Source: Comamonas testosteroni TK102
GTDB taxonomy: Bacteria > Pseudomonadota > Gammaproteobacteria > Burkholderiales > Burkholderiaceae_C
Length of the DNA stretch: 64,000 nt
Direction of reading: 5' to 3'
Assembly: GCF_000739375.1 (NCBI RefSeq)
Contig: NZ_CP006704.1
Span: 4,836,001-4,900,000 of the forward strand
The position numbers and the translations under genes are program-made. How positions within the stretch are numbered: the stretch's first letter is position 1; every line of letters starts with the position of its first letter. Below, in pieces: positions 35,957-43,877 of this stretch. The notes beneath the pieces are model-generated. The model was given only the letters and a program-made list of their open reading frames with translations. It searched no databases and was not told the origin of the DNA.

Positions 35957-36304
35957 TCAGGTCGCGTACATCAGGAAGCCGCCATCGTTGGCCGCCTCCC
36001 TGGCGGTCTGCGCCCGCGCATCGGTCAGCACATGGACGATGCGCAGCAGCGTGCCGCCGTCGGCAGCGGGGCTGATCTTCAGGTCCACCGTGCTTTCCAG
36101 AAAGGGCGGCTCGGCCTCGCGCAGCCGCAGGCTCAGCGCCTGCTGCGGCACCTCGCTCAACGGCTCGGCATGCTCGGTGCCCGGCAGCCACTGCGCGCGC
36201 AACTCGGGAATGCTCAGCGCGCGCCAGACCTTCTCGGGCGGGGCGTCCAGCGCGTACTCCTGCACCAGTTCGCAGGCCGCATCGTCGTTGTCCATATCGT
36301 TCAT
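35957..36304 (-). CDS. SRPBCC domain (AHSA1-like) protein
   Basis: 115-residue START/Bet v1-like small-ligand fold, recognisable from EYALDAPPEKVWRALSIPELRAQWLPG at the N-terminus. Its ATG overlaps the stop codon of the ArsR gene (ATGA), so the two are translationally coupled. ArsR-SRPBCC pairs are common and generally of unknown ligand. The C-terminus is shorter than in many relatives. Confidence 0.85.
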   Translation of the reverse strand: MNDMDNDDAACELVQEYALDAPPEKVWRALSIPELRAQWLPGTEHAEPLSEVPQQALSLRLREAEPPFLESTVDLKISPAADGGTLLRIVHVLTDARAQTAREAANDGGFLMYAT

Positions 36305-36615
36305 TGGTCCATGTCCTTGAGCAGGCCCTTGAGGGCATCCACACGCTGCGGCCAGTAGGCGCGGTACTTCGCCAGCCAGCCCGCAATCAGCGCCAGCCCT
36401 TCGGGATCGACCTCGTAATGCACGAAGCGCCCCTGGCGCTGCTCGCTCACCAGCCCCGCATTGCGCAGCACGGCCAGATGCTGGGACATGGCCGACTGGC
36501 TGATCTCCTTCCCCTCGCGCAGTGCGCTGGCATGCATGCTGCCAGCGGCCAGCTTCTCGAAGATGGAGCGGCGCGTGGGGTCGGCCAGGGCCTTGAAGAT
36601 GTCGTTTTCGGGCAT
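36301..36615 (-). CDS. ArsR family transcriptional regulator
   Basis: 104-residue winged-helix repressor: FKALADPTRRSIFEKLAAG, then ISQSAMSQHLAVLRNAGLVSEQRQGRFVHYEVD. It lacks the ELCVCDL cysteine metal-binding motif, so it is not a metal sensor of the ArsR/SmtB type but the variety paired with SRPBCC proteins. It is first of a two-gene operon and probably autoregulated. Confidence 0.93.
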   Translation of the reverse strand: MPENDIFKALADPTRRSIFEKLAAGSMHASALREGKEISQSAMSQHLAVLRNAGLVSEQRQGRFVHYEVDPEGLALIAGWLAKYRAYWPQRVDALKGLLKDMDQ

Positions 36616-36853
36616 GGCAACACTTTAGCAATCACTTATCTAAAACGCAAACATTCCTTGGATAACGTGCCTGCCGTCCCGCTTTGGCATAGACCGCACC
36701 CTGTGCCGGACGTGGGTACCTCCAAAAACTTGCCCTGTACCGTACACGCCCATGCCAGAGTGAATATTTCTGGATGAACTCCATTGAACTGATCGATGAC
36801 AGTGCCTGCGTGGCACTGAAAAATGCCACGTTCTCAACTTCATTGGAGACTCC

Positions 36854-37033
36854 ATGACCAAGCCATCCGTTCGCCGTAGTGCCCCTGCGCCCGGCAGCCA
36901 ACCCGAATCCCCCGTTACCCAAACGGCGGTTTCCCGTATTCAAGGCGCTGTTGCAATCAAGACCGGAGGTAGCGTGCCCAAGGGCTCGTATGTTGATCGA
37001 ATGCAACAAGCCATCGCAAAAAAGCAGGAATGA
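36854..37033 (+). CDS. Small SMP-domain-like protein (59 aa)
   Basis: Short gene with a good GGAG site 6 bases before the ATG. The 59-residue product has a basic, proline-rich N-terminus (TKPSVRRSAPAPGSQPESP) and a C-terminal half, SRIQGAVAIKTGGSVPKGSY, that resembles the bacterial form of the seed maturation protein (SMP) motif, where RIQ, GG and VPKGS(F/Y) are conserved. No known function; the plant family is linked to desiccation. No operon partner. Confidence 0.7.
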   Translation: MTKPSVRRSAPAPGSQPESPVTQTAVSRIQGAVAIKTGGSVPKGSYVDRMQQAIAKKQE

Positions 37034-37050
37034 AATTCCTGACACATCCA

Positions 37051-37194
37051 TCAAGGAGAGCGACCAAGCCCAGCAAAGCCGACAACGACAACCATGCAAA
37101 TCAATGCAATCCCAACAATGATGAGTAGTGGCACTCGCGCGGAGAGGATCAGCGCCCAGGTGACTGGGAAGATCTCATCGCTCAGAAAAATCAT
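37051..37194 (-). CDS. Possible small membrane protein
   Basis: An open frame ending at 37051 encodes FLSDEIFPVTWALILSARVP followed by a strongly hydrophobic segment LLIIVGIALICMVVVVGFAG, a plausible single transmembrane helix. The frame continues upstream over the nuclease pseudogene, where coding is unlikely; the ATG at 37194 has no clear ribosome binding site. It may be chance coding in a degenerate region. Confidence 0.25.
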   Translation of the reverse strand: MIFLSDEIFPVTWALILSARVPLLIIVGIALICMVVVVGFAGLGRSP

Positions 37195-37264
37195 GAGGGT
37201 TGACTGGTCATCCAGGCCGGCCACTCGATGATCTCCGTCTTCTTGTGGCTTGGTCGAATCGAAT

Positions 37265-37592
37265 CCTGACTTCCGCAGAACCAGACCCACAACGGCGGCG
37301 TCTGGAGCAAGGTCGAGCAGGACAGGCGCCGCTACGCCCAGCGCGCCAAGAGCGATGTCTACGTCTTCACCGGCCCGGTATTCGACGGGCAGCCGCTCAA
37401 CATCGGGACGGGCAAGGTCATGTGCCCTGCCACCTCTTCAAGCTGGTCTATGGCGCCAGCACCGGCAAGAGCTGGGTGTACTGGCAGGCCAACAGCGCCG
37501 ACACCCGCATGGGCCCGCCCATCAGCTACGAGGAGTTCACGCGCCGCACCGGCATGCCGCTGCTGTCGGCCGTGCATCTGCCCCACGCATAA
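37265..37592 (+). pseudogene. 5'-truncated, frameshifted DNA/RNA non-specific endonuclease remnant
   Basis: Corresponds to residues about 238-333 of the intact nuclease at 34016. The frame LPQNQTHNGGVWSKVEQD to DVYVFTGPVFDGQPLNIGTG is followed by a one-base deletion near 37420, after which HLFKLVYGASTGKSWVYWQA and PISYEEFTRRTGMPLL resume in another frame. The RGH active site and the N-terminus are missing. The arm differs enough from the intact gene to be an old paralogue rather than a fresh duplication. Confidence 0.88.
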
Positions 37593-37717
37593 AAAATGAG
37601 CTTACTACGCAATTGATTCAATGATTTCAATGGTATTTGATATTGAAATCCATGAATTGCGAGCGTAAGACGCTCACTTTTAAATAGCAAAAAAGCTCCA
37701 CAGAGATCGCGGGGAAC

Positions 37718-38017
37718 TCAGGCCGGCTCGCCCGCCAGCCGGCGCACCACCTCGGACAGCACCTGGGCCTTCTGGCGGGTGCGCTCATTGGCCATGCCCG
37801 TGAAGCCACGCTTGGTGGCCGTGTGGTGCAGCGTATGGCCGACCTGCCGGCGGTACAGCGCACGTGCCCGGTCGCGCATGGCGCGGGCGCGCTGCAGTTG
37901 CAGGCGGCGCTGGGCCGGGCTCAGCCTGACCAGGGCCGCATCGGACTGGGAAAGATCGTAGAGCTCACGCTCATTGGTGGCGAGAAGTTCATGCGCGGAA
38001 TGGATGGCACGTCCCAT
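37718..38017 (-). CDS. Conserved-looking hypothetical protein, helical, Arg-rich
   Basis: 99 aa preceded by a strong AGGAG site, which supports it being real. The sequence is rich in Arg, Ala and Gln and predicted helical (SPAQRRLQLQRARAMRDRAR, ERTRQKAQVLSEVVRRL). No domain is recognised. It stands alone between the nuclease remnant and the large EF-hand protein. Confidence 0.65.
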   Translation of the reverse strand: MGRAIHSAHELLATNERELYDLSQSDAALVRLSPAQRRLQLQRARAMRDRARALYRRQVGHTLHHTATKRGFTGMANERTRQKAQVLSEVVRRLAGEPA

Positions 38018-38216
38018 GGCTTGCTCCTGTCATCAAATGCAATGAAAAAGCACCTTGAATGCATGCACATCCAAGATGCTTCGGTGAGTACAGAACAGCA
38101 CTCTAGGACAGATTCCGGCTCCAGCCCCCAATACCGCACCCATGCAAGCGGTATTGGGTGGTGCAGCCAAGCGATGGGCCTGCCGCCAGCCTCTGCAGAC
38201 GGCGCACGCCTCTGGC

Positions 38217-40448
38217 TTACCTGACAGCAGACTCTGCTGCGGCCGCTGCCGGAGCGGTGACCGCTGGCGCGCTGGTCGCCGCCGGGACATGCTGCCAGCT
38301 GGCGGGCAGCACGGCGTCCAGCCAGTGCATGCGCCAGGCCAGCAGCACGGTAACGGTCAGCAGCGCCAGCAGGCACAGGCTGTTGCGCAGGCCATGGCTG
38401 TCGGCATAGGGGTCGGCAAAGTTGCGCTTGGCATTGACCGGCACCCTGGCCGTCTGCGACAGGCTGCGACCCAGACCCAGATTGATGTTCATGCGGCCAT
38501 TGATGGCCCAGCCGCTGGCATCCAGAATCGGTCCCAGGCTACGCTGGCGCAGCTTGAGCCAGGCAATCAGCATGCTGGGGCCGGAGATGGCCAGGATCAG
38601 GCCCAGAATGGCCACCGGAATCCAGGGCCCCAGCTCGATGAACTTGCCGAAGATGCCGACGATCACGGCGCTCAGCGAACCCAGCGCCACGCCGATGGCG
38701 GCCACCGTGCCCACATCGGTCTTGCGCGTGGCGGCGGCAGCCGGTGCTGCGGCAGCCGACGCTGCGGTCAGCTCCTTGGGCGCCGTCACCAGCTTGGTCG
38801 CGTTGTCGCCGAGGCTGGTGTTCACCACATCGTTCTTGGCCGCTGCATGCTTGGCGACCTGCTCCTCGATCATGCGCAGGAACTTCTTGTAGGGCGAGAA
38901 GAAGGCCTGGCCGATGCTGGTCGGGTTGTCGATGAGCTTGACGATGGTCGCATCCCAGTCCTGGCCCGCACGGTCGTAGAACACGCCGTTGCGCCCCACG
39001 AACAGGAAATCCACATCGCCTGCCGTGAAGGCCGCGACGATGATTTTCTTCTGCCCCTCGCGCTTGCACTCGCAATAGGCCAGATAGGTTTTCGCCATGG
39101 CGGCCAGCACCGAGTGGGCGGCGGCATCGGCCACCTCCACGGTCAGATCGCAGCTGCGGCCGTCCAGGAACAAGGTTCCGGCCTGGAAGGCCGCGCCTTC
39201 GCGGCGATAGAAGCTGGAGAAAGAGACAAAGTTATTGAGCAAAGGCAGCAGATCGCGCTGCAGCCGGATCAGCTTTTCCAGGGCCATGGCCTGCACGGCG
39301 TGCTCCTTCTCGGCATCGTCCTGGTCCAGCAGCTGCATCAGCGCGTCCTTCAGGCCGCTGGCCAGCAGTTGCTGCACCTCGGCCTCGCCGATCGCTCCCA
39401 GCGGCGTGGCCGGGCACTCCGCCAGCCATTGCTGGCAGTGGGCCAGCATGGTCTTGAGTTGATCCCACTGCGCCTCGGTCAATGCGCTCAGAGCCTCGCC
39501 GAACACGGGCTGCACGGCCTGCTCGCGCAGGGTCTGCAGGGCCGCCGCCCAGGCCGGGTTGACGCCATGCACCAGCGGCAGGCTGCGCTCGCCGGTGACG
39601 GCGGCCAGCGGCAACGCCGCCAGAGACTCCGAGGCATTGCTGAGTACCTGCGCACCCAGAGCCGCATAGCCTTCTTCCGTGGGGTTGAGCGGTGCCCGCG
39701 CATTGGCGTCGAACTCCACCAGTCGCGTGCGCGCAAAAAAGTCATCGACCTTGGCCTGCACGGCGTTCACGGCCTCGGCCGCCGCCAGTGCCAGTGCACG
39801 CGGCTGCAGATGGCAGCCCAGCTCGTCCGCCTGGGCAAACCAGGTCTGCAGGGCTTGCAGGTCCTCCCAGAAGGCCTCGGCCTTGCTGCGATCGATGCCG
39901 GGCACGCCATCGCTGCCGTCCACGGCACCGTACAGCTCCTGAATGCGCGCAATCAGAGCGGCCAGCGCCTCGTCGCCTTCGGCCGTGGCCGCACCGACGA
40001 TGCCGTCGCCATTGAAGCGCAGGGCCTGCAGCGAGGCCATGCGCTCCTGCACCTGGGTCAGCGTGATGGCTGCGGCATCGGGCAGGCCCGCGAGTTCCAG
40101 CACGCGCCTGGCTTCGGCCAGCAGCAGCGCACCTTCTGGCGTCGCATCATTGATGCTGCCCAGCTGCAGCACATCGCCGCCATCGGCCAGCACCTGCGGG
40201 TCACGCACTCTGGCCACGGCCCATTCACAGGCAGCCACCAGCTCGGGGGGACGGATCCGGCCGTCCTTGCTCTCGTCGATCAGATCCAGCGTCGCGCCGT
40301 CGAACTCGATGCCGCGTGTGGGACAGGCCAGGGCCACCCACAGCTTCTGATCCAGCTCACCAATATGGGCAATGTCCTGGCCCGTGCGAATGACCACCTG
40401 GTCCACCTCGCCGGCGCGGAAAAACTGCCACTCGTACTGCTTGTGCAT
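38217..40448 (-). CDS. Uncharacterised large EF-hand membrane protein
   Basis: 743 aa, not matched to a named family. A perfect 12-residue EF-hand loop is at 58-69 (DESKDGRIRPPE), and partial calcium-loop-like stretches occur near 145-150 (FNGDGI) and 177-188. A long soluble region follows; residues 560-575 are an Ala-rich linker, then two adjacent transmembrane helices (about 582-601 and 608-630), and a further one at 690-707 before an Ala-rich tail. There is no signal peptide, so the large N-terminal part is probably cytoplasmic. Stand-alone gene. Confidence 0.8.
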   Translation of the reverse strand: MHKQYEWQFFRAGEVDQVVIRTGQDIAHIGELDQKLWVALACPTRGIEFDGATLDLIDESKDGRIRPPELVAACEWAVARVRDPQVLADGGDVLQLGSINDATPEGALLLAEARRVLELAGLPDAAAITLTQVQERMASLQALRFNGDGIVGAATAEGDEALAALIARIQELYGAVDGSDGVPGIDRSKAEAFWEDLQALQTWFAQADELGCHLQPRALALAAAEAVNAVQAKVDDFFARTRLVEFDANARAPLNPTEEGYAALGAQVLSNASESLAALPLAAVTGERSLPLVHGVNPAWAAALQTLREQAVQPVFGEALSALTEAQWDQLKTMLAHCQQWLAECPATPLGAIGEAEVQQLLASGLKDALMQLLDQDDAEKEHAVQAMALEKLIRLQRDLLPLLNNFVSFSSFYRREGAAFQAGTLFLDGRSCDLTVEVADAAAHSVLAAMAKTYLAYCECKREGQKKIIVAAFTAGDVDFLFVGRNGVFYDRAGQDWDATIVKLIDNPTSIGQAFFSPYKKFLRMIEEQVAKHAAAKNDVVNTSLGDNATKLVTAPKELTAASAAAAPAAAATRKTDVGTVAAIGVALGSLSAVIVGIFGKFIELGPWIPVAILGLILAISGPSMLIAWLKLRQRSLGPILDASGWAINGRMNINLGLGRSLSQTARVPVNAKRNFADPYADSHGLRNSLCLLALLTVTVLLAWRMHWLDAVLPASWQHVPAATSAPAVTAPAAAAAESAVR

Positions 40449-40660
40449 GAAACTACCAACTCCCTGGCGGGGGATCTCCCCCTATCAAAGCGCATTGCAA
40501 CCAATGGCTGCTTGCACTGTCCGCTATCAAAAGCTTGGAGTTTAAAAGTCATTTGCACCTACAGAATGGTGACATTTGTGAACTCTTGCGCTGCGCACGG
40601 CCAAGTGCACTGCAGGTCTCTTTCTCATTGATCCATTCCGGGCGCCTACGTGCCCCTCTT

Positions 40661-40688
40661 AATAAAGTATTTATTTAGATACTTTATT
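40661..40688 (+). promoter_or_regulatory. Perfect inverted repeat, candidate GntR operator
   Basis: AATAAAGTAT and ATACTTTATT are perfect 10-bp arms separated by 8 bp, 31 bp before the GntR ATG, in an otherwise GC-rich region. This is the expected place for autoregulation. Confidence 0.7.
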
Positions 40689-40718
40689 TGCTACACTGAC
40701 CCCGTCCAATCCGCGCCC

Positions 40719-41453
40719 ATGACTGCTGTGTCCACCGCCTCCCAATCCCGCGACAAGCTGCACCTGCAGCTGGCCCGGCTGTTCCGCAACAAGATCGCGA
40801 CCGGCGAATGGGCGCTCGGACACAGCATTCCCACGGTCGAAGAGCTGGAGGCGCTGCACAGCGTCTCGCGCACCACGGTGCGCATGGCCGTGCATGCGCT
40901 GGTCGACGAAGGCCTGCTGGAGACCCGCAAGCGCGGCGGCACCAGGGTGGTGAGCCAGCCCTGCAAGCCGCCGTCCTTTCTGCTGCCCACCAGCTGGCGG
41001 GAGCTCGTGGCATTTGGCGAGCAGATTCAGCAGACCACGCTGCAGCAGGCCAATGACTGCGTGCCGCCGATTCCGGCCGGCTTTCCCTGCCCTGGCGAAC
41101 TGGCCCCGGCCTATACCTATTTTCTGCGCGTGCACAGACATGGCGAGGCACGCTTTTGCCTGTCCGAGCTGTACCTGGAGCAGAACCTCTATCCCAGGCT
41201 GCAGGAGCAGCTGGAGCGCGCCACGCTGGCGCAGGCGCTGGGCAATGACCCCGCGCAGATCGCTGCAGCGCGCCAGTACCTGAGCGTGGCCCCGGCCGAC
41301 GAGCTGATTGCCGAGCACCTGGGCGTGCCGCTGGGCACGCCGCTGATGCAGGCGCTGCGCTGGGCCCGCAACCCCCAGGGCCTGGTCGTCTACTGGGCCA
41401 AGGTGCGCTTCATCAGCGAATACGTGCACATGGAAATGGACTTGCTCAAATGA
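40719..41453 (+). CDS. GntR family (HutC/UTRA type) regulator
   Basis: 244-residue regulator: N-terminal winged helix (LHLQLARLFRNKIATGEWAL, TVEELEALHSVSRTTVRMAV) and a UTRA effector domain (FLRVHRHGEARFCLSELYLE, HLGVPLGTPLMQALRWARN). The stop overlaps the start of the SDR gene (ATGA), so both are one operon and the SDR substrate or product is a likely effector. The start at 40719 is the first ATG downstream of the operator. Confidence 0.92.
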   Translation: MTAVSTASQSRDKLHLQLARLFRNKIATGEWALGHSIPTVEELEALHSVSRTTVRMAVHALVDEGLLETRKRGGTRVVSQPCKPPSFLLPTSWRELVAFGEQIQQTTLQQANDCVPPIPAGFPCPGELAPAYTYFLRVHRHGEARFCLSELYLEQNLYPRLQEQLERATLAQALGNDPAQIAAARQYLSVAPADELIAEHLGVPLGTPLMQALRWARNPQGLVVYWAKVRFISEYVHMEMDLLK

Positions 41454-42271
41454 CCGCCGTCCTGCCGCTGAACCCGCCCCTGTCCAAACCCCATGCCGGT
41501 CGTGTGGCCTGGATCACCGGCTCCACCAGCGGCATAGGCTGGGCCGTTGCCAGGCAGCTGGCCAGCGAAGGCGCCGCCATTGCCCTGCATGGCAGCGCCC
41601 AGGCGTCTGCCGGCACCGATGCCCAGCTGGCCGAGCTGCACGCACTGGGCGTGGCCGCCCGCTATTACCCGCTGGATCTGAGCGACGGCCAGGCCATTGC
41701 GCCCCTGGCCCGGCGCATCGCCGCCGAGCTGGGTGCGGTGGACATTCTGGTCAACAACGCCGGCATGCAGCATGTGGAATCCGTGCTCAGCTTTCCGCCA
41801 GACCGATGGAACACCATGCTGGCCGTCAACCTGAGCGCACCGTTTCACACCATACAGGCCTGCACGCCGGCCATGCTGGAGCGCGGCTGGGGGCGCATCA
41901 TCAATATGGCCTCCGTCAGCGGTCTGGTCGGCGTGGCCCACAAGCCTGCCTATGTGGCCAGCAAGCATGGCCTGCTGGGCCTGACCAAATCCGTGGCACT
42001 GGAGCTGGCCACCACGCCCGTGACCTGCAATGCCATCTGCCCCGGCTGGGTGCTGACGCCGCTGGTCCAGGCCCAGGTCGATGCACTGGCGCAGCGCGAG
42101 CAGCTGGACGAGGCGGCAGCCCGTGCCAGGCTGCTGGGCGCCAAGCAGCCTTCGCGGGCCTTTGTGACGGTGGAGCAGGTGGCGGCCCTGGTCGGCTTTC
42201 TCGCCAGCGACAACGCCGCCCAGGTACGTGGCGCACAGTGGAATATGGACGGGGGCTTCACCGCCGCTTGA
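41450..42271 (+). CDS. SDR oxidoreductase, 3-hydroxybutyrate dehydrogenase-like
   Basis: 273-residue short-chain dehydrogenase. The cofactor motif TGSTSGIGWAVARQL, the catalytic NNAGMQ, Ser in MASVSGLVG and Tyr-Lys in PAYVASKHG are present. The segment ICPGWVLTPLVQAQVDALAQ is typical of 3-hydroxybutyrate dehydrogenases, which interconvert 3-hydroxybutyrate and acetoacetate. Cotranscribed with the GntR gene upstream. Another hydroxyacid remains possible. Confidence 0.88.
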   Translation: MTAVLPLNPPLSKPHAGRVAWITGSTSGIGWAVARQLASEGAAIALHGSAQASAGTDAQLAELHALGVAARYYPLDLSDGQAIAPLARRIAAELGAVDILVNNAGMQHVESVLSFPPDRWNTMLAVNLSAPFHTIQACTPAMLERGWGRIINMASVSGLVGVAHKPAYVASKHGLLGLTKSVALELATTPVTCNAICPGWVLTPLVQAQVDALAQREQLDEAAARARLLGAKQPSRAFVTVEQVAALVGFLASDNAAQVRGAQWNMDGGFTAA

Positions 42272-42357
42272 GTGCGGCATCGGCAAGACTCCATCTATCG
42301 GTCACCCATTCACGGCTGATGGCGCTGGGCAGATAAGCGCTACAGCCTGTTTAGTAG

Positions 42358-42434
42358 GACTTACGCAAGCAGGAATGCATCATCGGCCAGCCTCCTGAGG
42401 CAGTCGCCTTGCCTGAACCGGTTTTGCGTAAGTC
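42358..42434. repeat. MITE-like 77-bp inverted-repeat element
   Basis: GACTTACGCAA at the left end and TTGCGTAAGTC at the right end are perfect 11-bp inverted repeats around a unique 55-bp core. The ends look like IS-type terminal repeats, but the core cannot code for a transposase. No clear target duplication. It lies 33 bp upstream of fumarylacetoacetase and may carry promoter elements. Confidence 0.55.
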
Positions 42435-42467
42435 GTGTTTTATTCAAATCGTTCCAAGGAGATGAAC

Positions 42468-43781
42468 ATGGCATTGAACGAAACCCACGACGCCGGCCTG
42501 CAAAGCTGGGTCGCCAGCGCCAACACCGGCAGCAGCGACTTTCCCATCCAGAACCTGCCGTTTGCCGTCTTTCGCCGCAAGAACAGCAGCGAAGCCTTCC
42601 GCGGCGGCGTGGCGATTGGCGATCAGGTGCTGGATATGGCGGCCGTTCGCGATGCCAAGGCACTGGACGCCGATGTGCAGGCCCAGGTCGCAGCAGCGGC
42701 GCAGGGCCAGCTCAACAGCTTGATGGCCATGGGCCCTGAGGCATGGTCGGCCCTGCGCCTGGCCCTGTCGCGCGCCCTGCGTGCCGGCGCTGCGCGGGAA
42801 GCCGCTCTCAAGGCCTGCCTCGTGCCCCAGGCCGATGTGGAGTACAGCGTACCGGCCCAGGTCGGCGACTACACGGACTTCTACACCTCCGTGCATCACG
42901 CCACCAATGTGGGAAAGCTGTTTCGCCCCACCAACCCGCTGATGGAAAACTACAAGTGGGTGCCCATCGGCTACCACGGTCGCGCCTCCAGCATCCGCAT
43001 CTCGGGCGTGGACTTCAAGCGCCCCAACGGCCAGCTCAAGGCCCCCGATGTCGACCCCGTGCTCAAGCCCTGCAACCGTCTCGACTATGAGCTGGAGATG
43101 GGCATTTACGCAGGCACGGCCAATGCCTGGGGCGAGGCTGTCGACATCGAGGATGCCGACCGACATATCTTCGGCCTGTGCCTGCTCAACGACTGGTCGG
43201 CCCGCGACGTGCAGGCCTGGGAATACCAGCCGCTGGGCCCATTCCTGTCCAAGAACTTCGCCACCAGCATCTCGCCCTGGATCGTGACGCTGGAAGCACT
43301 GGAGCCCTATCGCACGGCATTCGTGCGCCCGTCCGACGACCCGCAGCCCCTACCCTACCTCAGCTCCGAAGCCAACTCGCAGCGCGGAGCGCTCGATGTG
43401 CAGCTCACGGTCGCCATCCAGACCGAGAAGATGCGCGCCGAAGGCAAGGCCGCCGAGCAGATCACCCGGACCAGCTATCGCCACGCCTACTGGACCATGG
43501 CCCAGCTGATTGCCCACCACACCGTCAACGGCTGCGATCTGCAGCCCGGCGACCTGCTGGGCACGGGCACGCTGTCCGGCCCCACCATGGACCAAGCCGG
43601 CGCCCTGCTGGAAATCACCGAAGGCGGCAAAAAGCCCCTGAGCCTGAGCAACGGCGAAACCCGCACCTTCCTGCTCGACGGCGACGCCGTGGTCTTTACC
43701 GGCTGGTGCGAAAAGCCCGGTGCCGCGCGCATCGGCTTTGGCGAATGCCGCGCCACCGTGCTGCCCGCGCACCAGGCCTGA
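42468..43781 (+). CDS. fahA: Fumarylacetoacetase
   Basis: 437-residue hydrolase splitting fumarylacetoacetate to fumarate and acetoacetate, the last step of tyrosine/homogentisate degradation. The FAH fold motifs are DYTDFYTSVHHATNVGKLFR, GYHGRASSIRISG, LDYELEMGIYAG, LLNDWSARDVQAWEYQPLGP and LGTGTLSGP, with metal ligands in order. The start at 42468 follows AAGGAG at 7 bases. hmgA, the usual neighbour, is not in the window. A terminator follows. Confidence 0.96.
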   Translation: MALNETHDAGLQSWVASANTGSSDFPIQNLPFAVFRRKNSSEAFRGGVAIGDQVLDMAAVRDAKALDADVQAQVAAAAQGQLNSLMAMGPEAWSALRLALSRALRAGAAREAALKACLVPQADVEYSVPAQVGDYTDFYTSVHHATNVGKLFRPTNPLMENYKWVPIGYHGRASSIRISGVDFKRPNGQLKAPDVDPVLKPCNRLDYELEMGIYAGTANAWGEAVDIEDADRHIFGLCLLNDWSARDVQAWEYQPLGPFLSKNFATSISPWIVTLEALEPYRTAFVRPSDDPQPLPYLSSEANSQRGALDVQLTVAIQTEKMRAEGKAAEQITRTSYRHAYWTMAQLIAHHTVNGCDLQPGDLLGTGTLSGPTMDQAGALLEITEGGKKPLSLSNGETRTFLLDGDAVVFTGWCEKPGAARIGFGECRATVLPAHQA

Positions 43782-43802
43782 GCGCCTTGACCATCCCGCA
43801 AA

Positions 43803-43828
43803 GAACCGGCCTGGCGCCGGTTTTTTGT
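43803..43828 (+). terminator. Rho-independent terminator of fahA
   Basis: ACCGGC and GCCGGT arms around CTGGC, followed by TTTTTTG. Confidence 0.8.
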
Positions 43829-43877
43829 TGGGAATCTGCCCTCGGCCTGTTCGTAACGCCATGACACAATTGCAGCC

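Noticed and set aside
34016..37592. Toxin-immunity or polymorphic toxin module around the nuclease
   Set aside because: The 59-residue and 99-residue proteins nearby do not follow the nuclease directly, and no RHS, PAAR or T6SS feature is present.
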